Below, piece by piece: positions 1-12,190 of a DNA stretch of 64,000 bases. A model generated the notes under the pieces. The model was given only the letters and a program-made list of their open reading frames with translations, was not told the DNA's origin and ran no database searches. Within the stretch, counting starts at the first letter, position 1. Each line of letters opens with the position of its first letter. Both the position numbers and the translations under genes were made by a program. Origin of the DNA: Micropterus salmoides (lineage: Eukaryota; Chordata; Actinopteri; Centrarchiformes; Centrarchidae); NCBI RefSeq assembly GCF_014851395.1, contig NW_024040485.1, positions 12,362,899 through 12,426,898 on the forward strand, in the 5' to 3' direction.

Positions 1-742
1 ATTATTTCTATATATTGGATATAGAATAATTTTATCTAATATTTTTTATTTCTCTACGTCTTCTTTCATTGTGGCTATGTCTCCTTCTCACAATGATGAC
101 AGCAGCCATCTCTGCGCAACACTTGCCGGTTTACACCTTGTACCTTTGCACCTTGCAAACTTATTAAATACAGATGCTGTTGCACTCATATGAAATTGTG
201 TTTAGGCTTGTTAGATTACACTGCATGTAGTAAATACATTTATTTGCACGTTACCCTCCCATTACTTTGCACAATAAAATTGAAACGCCCCAAATTGCAT
301 ATTCATTAAGTCAAAAGTAGTAAATGAAGGTGCTTTGTTGCACTTTTGGAAGACATCATTCTCTGTGCACAATGTTAGTAGATCAGCTTACAGCTTTGCT
401 GGTGATATCAAGTTTGCACGTTTTTACTCACACAAACCTTTAGTAAGTCTGGCCCATTGTGTACTATTTGAAAATACTGTTTACCTGAGAAAGGTAAACA
501 GTCCACCTATTACTGTGTGTGCTCTCCAAAAATAAACCCATAGTGCAAAATTCTTCTACAGTCAGCATTATCTTCCTGTTCTTGAACTTTACACTTTGCA
601 TTCTTTTTTACGATATACAGCCTGCTCTGTCTCAACTCACCAGACTCAGCGCCAGTCGCAGACTGCCAACATTTCATGCTTGTTTGCATCACAGCTTTCA
701 AGTCGCACATCATGTCTTTTCTTTAGAAATCCAAACTAAACA

Positions 743-802
<60 letters not shown>

Positions 803-3800
803 GGATCGGGAAGGATCTTCTCTTGTCTTCTTTCTAATTGTCTGAATGCTTTTGTGGTACATCTCTTTGTGAAATAAAGATCCTGACACACTTAATGGTC
901 TCTTCACACCCTGGCTAATATGTGTATAGAGCACATGTAGATGCTTTTAACATAGCTTATGCCACTATGAGAAATTATGTAATTGTTGTCTCATTTGTTG
1001 TAGTATCTGCCAAATAAACATGAGACACCATTTTTCCAGAACCTACAGAGAAATTTAAATGATCCAGTAAATTTTTGGATGTGTGTGTGTATCTACTTAT
1101 TTATACAACAGTGCTGAAATTTTTGTTCTGATCTTTACTCACTGAAATGGAGGTAATATTGGTAATACTGCCAGGTAAAACCAGCACATAAAATCTGCTT
1201 CTCCTGTGCTGCCCAATTTCCAGTCCAATTAATGTAAACTACAAGATTAAGTAATAGTGTGATTAAAGCAATGAACCATTCACTGTGAATTAAACAAATG
1301 CAATCGTTTTATTGAAGTGTTTACAAGGTTCATAGCAACCTGGTTTCCCCAACACTAGTTTATTTGATTTGGTTAATGTCCAGAAAGAGTTATGGAAGAA
1401 ACCAAAACACGTTATAAGTGACATAAAATGAGAGACGCAGGGATTTTATAGTTGTTGATTTTCAATTTAAAAACGCTCCAAGGGTTGTGTTGGTTTGTAA
1501 TCCAAGAGCCATTCTGAATGTGTAGAATTAACAAAATCAAACTAATGTGTGTTGTATATGCCACAGTCATTTTAAATTACAGGGCTGTAATTCAGGTCTG
1601 TTAACTTGATTATGCTAGTTGCTCTATTTTCTTTTACCTTAATCTAGCTAATATAACCCAATTATATGTAGGCAGTATTGTCTTAATGTGGTTTTAATCA
1701 AATAATCAGGGTGCATGTTAACATGCTGGTTGAGCACAGTTCACTTTTAAAGGTACCCTCCACCAATTTTTTCTGACGTTGGTACATCCACCATATCGTC
1801 AGATCTTTGACCAAGCAAATATTGACAGGAATCTTTTATCTACTCCCCAAACACGCTTGTTGGAACATTATCTGTACACTCTTTAATATAGCTATTTTGT
1901 GATTGTAAAATAAATTTTCCTGTGATAATATAGCTTGTTACTGCCAACCATGCTTGCTATTAAACTAGCTGTCTGAGTAGGGTGACCGTATTTGTAAACC
2001 CCCAGACCAGGACCCTGTTGTGTATCGCTGTGACTCGTCTGGGATCCAAACCCATTTGATAAGGTTAAACCTAGCCTACTGTGGCAAATTAATTGTTGAT
2101 TACTATGTTGGTGACCAATTTGGTTTGTGACTATTGTGGTCTGTGAATGCTAAAATGAGTTTAGGTACTTTTCAGCAGTGCAGATACAGTGCCTTTGCTA
2201 TTTAGTATTTAGCATTGAGAAAAGAATTTGGGCAAGGTTTTTGTGCTGTGTTCAGACTGGTTAGTTTGTTTTTGGATGATGAAGGGTGCTGCATATGTCT
2301 CCAATTTGTTTATTTGCTGTTTTGAGATGTAACACGCATTTGTGTTTTGGGTGAGTATAGTCACATACACAGAAATTCACTTGAAGCAATGTTGCGAAAA
2401 CCTGTCAGCGGTGAGATAGTCCAAAAGTCACCAGCGGCTTCAAAGCGCTGTTTGGAGAGGACCTGGCGAGTGGTGTAATGACAATTCGCTGGCTGACAGA
2501 GAACTGCTAAAGAACGGGGAAGTGTACGGGGAGGGGCGCTGCAGCTTTTTGACAAATAAACACTCGTAGTCGGTCTGGATTATGCTCTGACAACTACGCC
2601 TTTTACTCGTGGGAGGAGCTCAGAGTTAACTGCTTTTATTAAATTAGCTTTTTACCTTAGTTTTTGGGATTGCAACTTGATTTATCTTCACTCTTGCTTC
2701 TTGGCAGCTAGCTTCTGTGCACATCCAGTTCCACTGTTGTTGTTAGCATCGGACGGCACCGGAGTCTTGTTACGGACAAAACTGGACATTACTTGGAGAA
2801 AAGAAAGCGAGGAAGTTGAACTATCTGGTGAGTTCAGAAAATATGTCTCTGTAACTTTATTCCAGCTATCGTACTCTACTATGAACAAGTTAGCACAGCC
2901 CAGCTCAATCCGAACTGCATTCAGAAAATAAACATTTTAAAAGTTGTTGTCCTGCTGACAGACCTGACAAAATATGAATTCATATGTCAACAAATTGGCA
3001 TCATATTGTAGTTATTTCGGCATCAGTTTGATCCGTTTATTTTAATTTAATTTACAGCAAAAGTTTTACTTTGATTCATACAGCTGTAGTATTCGCAGGT
3101 TGTGTTTATTCGCTTATCACGTTGTGTTTGAACACTCAAAATGTCCAGCGGTCAAACTCACGCGAGTAAAGCGAGGCGAATATTAACTTCGCTTTCAGTG
3201 TGAACACACCTTTAGACATGCTATGGTTGAAACTGTAAAATCAATGCTTTGTCTGATCTGAATGAGATGTACCGCTGAATTGCTTTAAAACCTGGTATGT
3301 CTGAAATGCTTGGGTTTATGATAAGATTTTGGTCTGGTTGATGAGGAACTAAAATATTGCCAGTAGGGAAATTAACCCTCTGTTTTAGCGTCTGCGACTT
3401 GGTGGGTTGGCCAGCTAGCTTTGGTAACTTTAAGTATTATAGCTCATGCTTTGTCTGGTTAGCGTGTGCTTTGTTGTAGCTTGTGCGTCTTGGGATGACT
3501 TGGTGGGCCAGTGAGCCTTTGTTTGGAAGAAACTTTTGGTGGGCTATTTTGGTTTAGCCATACTTGGTAATTTCAGTTTTGTGTGCATTTGGTTGCAGGA
3601 ATTTTGGTATGTTACATTTAGCAGAAGGCCAACTTTGTTTGAGATGAGCTTTGGGTGCTTGTTCTTCGAACTTTGGGTCAGGGCTTCGACTTCAACTTCC
3701 CAGTTGTCAATATTCCTCACTTTTCTGTATTCCTGCAAAACTATCTGCAATTTGAGATGAGTACTGTCTTTACACTCTTTCGATCATAGGCGTTTAGGAC

Positions 3801-4120
3801 CTCTCTATGCACTGATAAGCACCAGTTTTATCATGTGACTGTTTACTTGCAAATTCACGAGTTTCTCTTTGCTAGTTTCCCATCCTTAAATTGCTTCCCT
3901 GGATTCGGGGTTGATTGGCCGTGGTAAGATGGATAACGGTGAGTGGTTTAGGTCACTTATGGTGGCATGTCTGTGTTTGTAGCCACTCTAGTGATGGGGA
4001 CCCTTATAAATGGTCAAAGTTAAATTGAGATAATGTAAATATTTTGTTTTGTGTATTTTGTTTTCAGATGTCAAGGTGGAACCTTCTTCTTAAGCTATGA
4101 TACTTGGCTATCACTCGTTA
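1..4120. other. Intergenic, no gene recognised
   Basis: AT-rich sequence with short spurious open frames only. A GC-richer patch at about 2,500-2,840 ends in a donor-like GTGAGT (2,829), which could be an isolated exon or repeat; nothing confirms it. About 3,100-3,213 ends in TGAACACACCTTTA, resembling the terminus of a fish DNA transposon, but no matching left end was found. Confidence 0.5.
745..799. repeat. (TG)n microsatellite
   Basis: About 27 uninterrupted TG dinucleotides. Confidence 0.98.
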
Positions 4121-4999
4121 GGCTAGCAACAATTGCTCCCAGTAAAAACCTTAAACTACTGACTGTCTCAACTGCTGTCTTTAACCTTTTATTTGAAAAT
4201 GTTTTTAGCTAGCTGTATAGCTGCGCACCTACATGCATAGCGAGGAAGAAAGACAAGAACTATCTTCTGTTGTGGTGAAAAAAGTATGAATTCTAATTGA
4301 CCTTGGTCATTATCAGTTGGTCATGATGGCTTGAGATGGATTATGGTCAGTGATTAGGTTAAAGTTTTCAAAGTATTTGTCATAGGCTAGCAACATTGAC
4401 AATGGAACATTGACTGACACCAAGCGGGAAGCTTTCAGTCTACAATATGAAGCCAATGCGGAAGTCCCTGAAGCCTGCATTCTATTGAAAATCCAGCAGG
4501 GGGCGACTCTTCTGGTTGCAAAAAGAAGTCCGGCTCCATTGGAAATAATGGGAAAATGACCCTACTTCTCAGCTGAATAATTACCCCAGTAAACACTTTC
4601 CTGATGAGTTTATGGTCTCAGTCGCTAGTTTCAAGTCTTCTTCAATACAAAATTATGTTCATTTAGTAAATTATGGTCCCATTTATTTTAAAATAGACCA
4701 AAAAGCAGAGTATGTTTCAGGGTGGGATTATCTATGATTGACAAGTCGTTACCATAGCGACCTGTCAATCAGGCTAGAGCTGACTTGTACCCTCGACACT
4801 GTGTAAATTTAACCAGCGTCATTGAAAAAGCTTATTAGGAGTTGGCTGTTCACTTTCTCTGGTGAGTACATTTAGTTTTAAGACTGTTGTTCACTAGACA
4901 AAGTTATCAGCCCAGTTAAAATGACAGTTAACATGAGTTAGAGTTGCACCTAGCTAGCTCCACACACGAGAAGGGTCCAGCTGTAGCCCGCAGACAAAC

Positions 5000-5064
5000 C
5001 ATAGACTGTATATAAAAACCAGACAAACGTGACGGAAGTTGAACTTAATATTAACTATACTATA

Positions 5065-5108
<44 letters not shown>

Positions 5109-5955
5109 TAGTATATTTATACTATAATTCCTGCAAATACTTTTTTTTAATAGCCTAATGATAATAATAAAGCAATGTTTCAATTCATACCACTGTTGTA
5201 AATTTTTTTCTTCCAAAGTGATTTTAAGTTTCACAAACCAAGAATATTCTGTAATGTTACATCACGAGCCAGATGTGTCTCGATTTAGGTTAAAACTTAA
5301 CATTACTGAGAATTTATTGACAGAATAACAGCGGTACGAACATTATCAGCTGTTGCTGGACACATCTGCAGTGGTCTGTGTGACTGGGCCTGGGGGAGCT
5401 AACCGTAGCTAGCTAGCTATTCCTGACAACCCCCCGAAGTATATTGCTCTTACCCCAACCAGGGTATGTGCCTAAAGTTATTGATTATGCACTGATTATG
5501 GTCGGCACTTGCGGAGCTTCTCAACTCCGAAAACGTTTGAACACATTTTCGATTCGCTGCCAATTTTCGTAAAACTCGCAATCTCCGAAATCTACACAGT
5601 TGATTTCTCGCCTAAAAACTTCTCAGAAGTGTATTTAAAGTTCTGTTGTTGGCTTCTAAAGAATAAAACATTAGGATTAGGATCTATCATGTACGTAAGC
5701 CGAGATGAATGTCATCACGTTTTTTGCGCAGTGTCTTCTGGGAACAACTTCCGTCATGGTCTGCAGGCTGCAGCTGGATATACTTGCCGCACACGGCAGT
5801 TAGCTCCGCCGTATCGTCACTTCCGGGCACTTCCTGGTTGCATATACTTGACATGGTGGCGTCCTATCGGCCAAACTCGAGCCTTCAAAACGGCAGTCCA
5901 CAAACCAACGGGTGACGTCACGATGACTACGTCCATTTCTTATATACAGTCTATG
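5000..5955. mobile_element. Segment bounded by 16-bp perfect inverted repeats
   Basis: CATAGACTGTATATAA at 5,000-5,015 is the exact reverse complement of TTATATACAGTCTATG at 5,940-5,955, as expected for a non-autonomous DNA transposon end pair. No convincing target-site duplication was found. It contains the (TA)n at 5,067-5,104. Only its right part is shared with copy B, so it may be a separate element nested in or next to the larger repeat. Confidence 0.65.
5067..5104. repeat. (TA)n microsatellite
   Basis: About 19 TA dinucleotides inside the repeat at 5,000-5,955. Confidence 0.95.
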
Positions 5956-6189
5956 ATTGACACACACATTGTTGTCTAGTAGCCTACTGTTTTTACAGTT
6001 GCTTCCAGTAAAAACTGCTGTCTTCACCCTTTATTTGAAAATGTTTTTAGCTATAGCTGTGTAGCTGTGCATCTACAGTCATAGTGAGGGAATAAAGATT
6101 AGAAATATCCTCTTTCATGTCATAAACTCTAATTTAGCTCAGAGACAGAAGAGGTTAGATTAAAGTTTTCAAAATATATTTGTGATGTT

Positions 6190-7140
6190 TGTGAACATTG
6201 TGCCTTTTTTGTTTGTTTTATTGCAAATGTGAAGGGGGGTGAAATGTCTCATTTTCAGTTCCTAACATGTTGATGTGAATTTTCTCTTCCTACAACTTTA
6301 TTTCCTCTGGTTGGTGGAAGTGTTAGTGACCCTGCTTTGAATTCTTTCTGAGTTCTTATTTAAAAGACTTGACACAAAATTCTCCACACAACCAATAAAT
6401 ACCAGATACTGTATCTCCATGACAACATGGACCTTTTTGTTCCTTGATTTTTCCGATGCTGTGGGAGCCACATCAACACTGTGTGACTGACAGAAGGTGT
6501 GCTATTTAAAACTGCTTAGTGAATATTTTGTTATGCTTTTATTCTTAAAGATGTCAACAACTTTTTATCTAAGCACTGAATACATTAGGTAAAGTGTGTT
6601 TAAACTATAAAATGTGTAATTTACCTACAAATAAAGAAGGATTTTATAGTTTAAATACACACCTTTTAAATATTTACATATCATTGTCAAATATAAATCT
6701 TAGCATGCTGTAAATACTGCATATAGACATCCATTACATGCATAGTGTATATCCACCTACTTCATGTAATGTATAAAGTAATCTATTACATTATTCATTT
6801 AATATTTACTCAAGCACTCTATGCACTCTGCACTCTTGTTTACAATTTACAAAAACTGTTTGGTTTGTATTTAGACATTTTATGTTGTTGTTATTCATTG
6901 TTGCTTTTTAAAAATATGTTTATATATGTAATTATGTATATAATATTTAAGGTTTGTTTCTCATTCCATTCCATAATTTTTCATATTGAAAATATAATAT
7001 ATTTCATTTAGTGGTTCCTCTGCATTTGGAAGCATTGTGTCATTCTTGCACAAATTTCAAATACAGACAGACATGTTGACACATGCATAGAAGCCGGTGC
7101 CCTTCAAACTGGTAGTGGTGGCACTTTGAAAGCCTAATTC
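6190..7140. other. Intergenic AT-rich spacer
   Basis: No gene or clear repeat is recognised. It contains an inverted pair of 'TTATAGTTTAAA'-like segments near 6,600-6,665. Confidence 0.5.
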
Positions 7141-7205
7141 CAGTTAGAGGCCCAAAGTAACCAGTAGTGTCCTGGGCTCTGCAGCCAGTGGGCTCTGCAG
7201 CGGGT

Positions 7206-7930
7206 GATTAAAACTGCTCAGAAGATCATTGGTACCCATCTCCCGAGCATCAGTGATGTCAGTGAGGTGAGGTGCCTATGCAGAGCCCAAAGGATATTAA
7301 AGGACAGTACCCACCCCAGCCACAGCCTGCATACTGCTGCCTTCTGGGAAGAGATATAGAAGCTGCCACACCACCAGACTGCAGAACGGGGGTTATGTGC
7401 TGTAACCCGGATTCTATGAGTATAGGCGCAGCCCTCTAAGGCTATCGGTAATGGGTTTACCCCTGCCACACCGCTACAGCCTCCTCATTTGGAGAAGGCC
7501 CAGGGGAATCACCACGGTTCCAGTTTTCCGGCTGGAAAGTCTTTGCGCTTTAGACAATCTTCTGCTCTTTAGACAGCTCAGTGCTGAAGAAAAATGGGAG
7601 CCGAAGGCTGGGTCTCACTGTTGTGTATATATATTATAGGTGCGGACGTAGGAGAGGCCCACACTGTGGGTGGGCGTAGATTAAAATTCTCAGTGGGCGA
7701 AGGGTGAAGCCTATACGAAATAGAACAGCTTTTTCCCCCAAGCTATCAGACTGTTAAACTCTAATTCATCCTCAGCACTGCTCCATTGAATATAGTTCAT
7801 TTCTGTTTACCATTTTTATAATTGCTTCTACATTAATGTATGTTGTCTGCTATGTAGCAGAAGGGAGTTACAAACTTTACAAAATGTAATTCTATAACCT
7901 GTTGTATTGTGACAAATAAATCTACCTACC
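7206..7930 (+). mobile_element. Rex1-like LINE 3' end, interrupted copy
   Basis: 7,206-7,387 and 7,724-7,930 together match the LINE fragment at 57,833-58,110 (for example GTGATTAAAACTGCTCAGAA) and encode the C-terminal segment of a non-LTR retrotransposon polyprotein (VIKTAQKIIG...LPS). The end ATTGTGACAAATAAATCTACCT is a typical LINE tail. The two parts are separated by a foreign insertion (7,388-7,723). Confidence 0.8.
7388..7728. mobile_element. Insertion nested in the LINE tail, 5-bp target duplication
   Basis: The uninterrupted LINE copy at 58,015-58,030 reads GACTGCAGAGCAGCTTTTTC. Here the same site reads GCAGAAC, then about 336 bp of unrelated sequence starting GGGGGTTATGTGCTG, then AGAACAGCTTTTTC. 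AGAAC is therefore duplicated. The left end (ATTCTATGAGTATAGGC) and right end (GCCTATACGAAATAG) are imperfect inverted repeats. The family is unknown to me. Confidence 0.7.
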
Positions 7931-8206
7931 TTCCCAGAATCCTTTAAATCTATGAACTGTTCAAGTGGCTACCCTGATGCCCTACATTGAGGGAATTCAC
8001 CAGGCCTTTTTCCGTGGGTCCTTTGGAGGCCACAAGAGGAGAACTGGTTGTCATGATTCCAGGCCCTATTCATAGTTTTCACGTGACATCACATTCTAAG
8101 GAAAACGCTCCCTTGGAGGGCAAAATAAATTTTATTTTCCGCTGACTGCCAGCCAGGAAGCAAGTGATAGACTCTTACTTTGAGTTTGTTCTTTTGCATT
8201 GCCAAA

Positions 8207-8310
8207 ATGCTGGATGTTTGTTGTGCTTTCGGATGCACTAATCAATGAGGAGACCAGCCTGAGCTGTTTTAGGTGAGGGATTCCCTTCAAGTGCCCAACA
8301 CTTGCAGTTT
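8207..8310 (+). pseudogene. Decayed THAP-domain fragment
   Basis: ATG at 8,207 opens MLDVCCAFGCTNQ and then TGA; the downstream codons GDQPELF and PNTCSLCPYL continue the look of a THAP zinc-finger N-terminus (C-x-A-F-G-C-T-N). THAP domains occur in P-element-like transposases and in host genes. Stops inside 50 codons show it is broken. The downstream proline/leucine-rich frame (8,401-8,628) may belong to the same relic. Confidence 0.45.
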
Positions 8311-8628
8311 GTGTCCATATCTATCTTTTTCTTGAGTTGAGAGGTGATCCAATTTTAACTGCTTTTGCAGTGTCTACGAGGGAGTCTAGTGTGAGCGCGC
8401 ATGTCACGACTGAAAACTATGAATTGGCCGTCTCAACCTCTCTTTTCCACAAAGCCTGGCGCTGCTGAAGTCTTGCTGCCCGTCACCCCAGAGACTGAGC
8501 TGCCCAGCGCTCCAGAAACTTTGTTGGTCATCTCCACAGAAACTCAGCTAATCAGCGCCCTAGAGTCTTTGATATTCTTGCTATTGTTACGAACCTCCAG
8601 TGGAAAGTCCAGGGGAGGAGGAGGTTAG

Positions 8629-9916
8629 CAGAGATGGGGACTCGAGTTAGAGACTCGGACTTGAGTGCGACTTAAGTCGCACACACAGTGACTCGTGAAC
8701 AATGTTTATTTTTAGGAAACGTCTGATGAGCTTGCCGTTATTCCCTTCCCTCCGTTACCTATAACCTGCATACATAACACGTAGCATCTGCTGTGCGCAG
8801 CCGCACGTGAGAGTGGACAACAAACACCGACAGCTGCTCCGCCATTCATCATAAACTTTGGCTTTAAAACTTCATAAAACAAGACCCAAACAAAGACACA
8901 CGCAAATAGGTTAGTAACCTGTGGTGAGTAAACCTGTTTAGCTCAGCATTGGCCATCTAACGTTAGCTTGCTTCTTGCTTCAGCTACGACCGACGAGAGG
9001 TTTACTCCGACTGTCATTCATTATGAAATGATGAACGAGCGTTTGTTTACTTGCCAAACTTGTGGTGGTCGATTAACGTAATCGTAATTATGTCCCGCTG
9101 GCTGCCATCACGTTAATTTTTACCGTTGGTTAGAAAGAGGTTACAGGTTTATTATTGACCATGTAACCTTAGTTTTATTTAATTATAACGTTACACTGGT
9201 TTGAGAGTCTGGTGATGAGTAGTTTAAGCTGTCAGTGATTGCATTGCACATTATGGTTGTGCTCTGTAAGTTAAAAACAGGTTACAGTTTATTGATTTGA
9301 GAGTCAGGAGGATGTGTTGACTTACAGTAGTTTATAAGCTGTCATTAACTGCATTGCACAGGTTGTGCTCTGTAAGTTAAAAACAGGTTACAGCTTTATT
9401 GTTGACTATGTAACTTTACAGTTTTATTTAGTTATAACTTACACTGGGTTTGAGAGTCTGGGGAGTGTGTTGACTTACAGTATTTAATAAGCTGTCATTA
9501 ATTGTAGACGCATTGTACATTACAAATTTACCTACGGGTATAAATAAAGTAAACAAACAAACAAACAAACAAACAAAGGCTACATGGTTGTGCTCTGTAA
9601 GTTAAAAACAGGTTACAGGTTTATTGTTGATTATGCAACGTCACAGTTTTATTTAGTTAACGTTACACTGGGTTTGAGAGTCTGGGGAGTGTGTTGACTT
9701 ACAGTATTTAATAAGCTGTCATTAATTGTAGACGCATTGTACATTAGGCTACATGGTTGTGCTCTGTAAATGAAAAACAGGTTACAGTTACAGAATTCCT
9801 TATAGCCATGCTGTTTTATTAGCAACCTGGATTGAACGCAGCAGGTGATACAGCATTCATAATGACCATGAGAGACTTGACTTGGACGCTAGCTCAAAGA
9901 CTTGTGAGCATCTCTG
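8629..9916. mobile_element. Non-autonomous hAT transposon, intact ends
   Basis: It starts CAGAGATGGGGACTCGAG and ends GTGAGCATCTCTG; CAGAGATG/CATCTCTG are inverted repeats of the hAT CAGNG type. It is flanked on both sides by the identical 8-bp sequence GAGGTTAG (8,621-8,628 and 9,917-9,924), the hAT target-site duplication length. It is 1,288 bp with no transposase frame and contains a minisatellite (9,140-9,787). Confidence 0.9.
9140..9787. repeat. Minisatellite of four-plus units inside the hAT element
   Basis: Units beginning GTTACAG start at 9,140, 9,281, 9,387, 9,612 and 9,781 (lengths 141, 106, 225 and 169). Shared blocks are TTTGAGAGTCTGG, TGTTGACTTACAGTA, AAGCTGTCATTAA and TGTGCTCTGTAAGTTAAAAA. 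Unit 3 is lengthened by an (AAAC)n tract at 9,551-9,577. Units 3 and 4 are the most alike. Confidence 0.88.
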
Positions 9917-9924
9917 GAGGTTAG

Positions 9925-12190
9925 TGACAATAATAAAATCATTCCAGGTTGAAGGAAGAAAGTAGATGGATTTATCAGTATAGTTTGGCGTTTTATTTAC
10001 GTTTTATTAAGGTATAAAAAAAAAAAAAACTTCCCAAAAACAAAGAGGAAGCGCCCAGTTCAGGATACGGTTGAGACAACACGCCATCAAACTAAAAGGT
10101 AGCTCACAGGAAGACAAATGCCACAAAGGAGAAATTAATACAATAACAAATACCACCCTCCCTCCACTGAGGGAGTAAACCCCAACATGAGGTTCAGACT
10201 TGATCCATACCACTGCAAGGACTCCACAAACGCCACAGCAGTGTCACCAAGCTCTCGTAAGCCGTCTGTCTACATAGGTCTGCTCTCCACACCCTTCCCC
10301 CTCAGTCTGCCTGCTCTCTGCTCCTTGTACCAGCTCCTGCGCTCCCGCTGATTGTAAACTGGGAACAGGTGTGCACGCTAGCCTCCCGACTGCAACATGC
10401 AGAAGGGGAAGGGCAGGACCTGCAGAGGACAGACAAGCAGCAGTACACCTGGGCAGACACACACACACGGCCTAAGGGCCGTAACACTATTGACTTTCAG
10501 CTGGTCCCAAAGACTCAGTTGCCCTGTTCCATTGGATAGCCACCGGTTTTGTCTGGGTCCCAGTCGGCAGTCTGGCTAACAGACAGTTCCTGATCTCCAG
10601 TCTGCAGCCAGGCCAACACTAACTCTTCATGTTTCGTTAGCTGCCCAGTTGACTCCCACTGTCCAATCGTTGGTCCGGGCAAGTCCTGGTTTCTATTGTC
10701 CAGTCAGTGGCCCAGCCAACTCCTGTTTCTTTGGCAGTCTGGCTGACTCTCGCTTCCAATGTCAAGTCAGAGATCACGTTACACGTTGATGTGGTGAGCG
10801 GTAAAACCAGCACAGGTTTACAGAGACATTTTGACTTTTCCAAAAAGACACTCGGACAGTAAAAGTCATTTCTGTCATTACATGTGTGGCAGGATGAGTT
10901 TTTTTCCCCCTCCCTCTTACCTGTGTACGGGAAGGTGCACCAGCACACCTGGGGCTCATCCCCTTTGATTGGGGGAGGTGGAGAGCTGCCTTTTTAAGCC
11001 TGTGTGGTAGACTCATTTGGGTTTCTGTCTTCTCCTGTTGGGTGTGGAGACGCGTCTGGGCTGGCGTGCTGCACGTTTGTTGCCGTTAGTTTACTGCGGA
11101 GTGGTAAGGAAGTCCTTTTGTTTTTGTGCCTTTCAGTGTTTGCATTGTTGGGCGGGTGGCACTAATGAGCGTTCTCTCAGAACCGACTTTGTTTCGCCGT
11201 GGATATTCCCCGTGTGGATAGATGAATACCTGGGCTGCTGGCGTTGGGTGCCTCGGTAAGCTGTATTCCTCCCTCTTCGTCCTATTTGGTGTTTATCAAG
11301 ATCTGATAGTCTTATTTGTTATAGTTGGATAGCTTGCCCCCCTGCCGGGGTCTGAGGGTGGCGTGTCCCGTAAAGCGGTAAGTACCTTGTTTGCCTGTTT
11401 GCTACAATTTATCGTGGCCCTGTTTTTAATGGTGTGTTTTCACATCACAGCGGGACCGAGCTACAGCCGTGTGCATGTTGCTGTTGAGGCTGTTGGGTGC
11501 CACAGTTATCTAAGAGGTTAACACTCCCCGGCGTGTTTCTCCTCCCACTCATGCTGTTCTGGATATCGGTATAAAATTTTGCTGTGTATTGATACAGTGT
11601 CTGGATATATGACTGTCCTGGATGCACAGAACTGGTTTGGAGTAATACATTTTAAGTGTTTGAATATCCAGACATTGGCTCTGTAAATATTGGTATCAAC
11701 TTGATGTATATTGCATGTGGGTTTGTTTGTTTTTTTTTCTTTGTTTGATTTTGATCCTTTAATTACGCATGCGGGTTTGTTGATTTGAATGGTGTTTTTC
11801 TCTAATACGCATTACATATTTTTTTCTTAATAGAGCAGGTGTTGCTATTTTAAATTATGACAAAAGAAAAATAAAATTGTGTATATATTTTTTTTATAAT
11901 TACTTGATTGTCTCTGCCCCCTAATTTTGACAAAACGATCTGTGTGCTTTTAGGGTCTTGGGCCTATCCCAAGTGGCGTTGTCGGACACTTTCAGCTTCT
12001 CGAGTGTTATAGACCGCTCGTTTCATGCCACACATGTTTAGATCACTCATAAAGAAGCTGGTTCAGAAAATGATGCCATCAACTGTTTCGTAGTTTATTT
12101 GTTTTTTTTCTCTTCAAACTCTTGTTTGGCTGTTATAAAAGGCGGCTTTGGTCAGTCATAATCAGTCTTTTTATTCAGCACTTCATCAGT
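9925..12190. other. Intergenic, no gene recognised
   Basis: Mixed-composition sequence. 10,240-11,450 is GC-richer than the surroundings and contains splice-donor-like GGTAAG motifs, but no frame long enough or familiar enough to call. It may be a decayed retroelement. Confidence 0.4.

Larger units (their letters stand above)
4422..5955. mobile_element. Two-copy interspersed repeat, copy A (partner at 59,063-60,247)
   Basis: 4,422-4,960 matches 59,063-59,520, starting at GCGGGAAGCTT and including CTTCTGGTTGCAAAAAGAAG and GGGATTATCTATGATTGACA. 5,840-5,955 matches 60,125-60,247 (CCTATCGGCCAAACTC, CAGTCCACAAACCAAC, TGACGTCACGATGACT). It is non-coding. The open frame at 5,509-5,979 lies inside this repeat and is not a gene. 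Confidence 0.8.
4136..6180. repeat. Insertion flanked by diverged direct repeats (about 180-250 bp)
   Basis: 4,136-4,385 and 6,003-6,180 share long stretches in the same orientation: CCAGTAAAAAC, CTGTCTT, TTATTTGAAAATGTTTTTAG, the AGCTG-rich segment, and GTTA/GATTAAAGTTTTCAAA. They flank about 1.6 kb of other repeat material. A segmental duplication with later insertion, or terminal repeats of a small retroelement, could explain this. Confidence 0.6.

Noticed and set aside
519..934. Open frames with poly-Cys-Val or poly-His-Thr
   Set aside because: They are translations of the (TG)n microsatellite.
5509..5979. 156-codon plus-strand open frame
   Set aside because: It lies within the interspersed repeat whose second copy (60,125-60,247) breaks the frame; no domain is visible.
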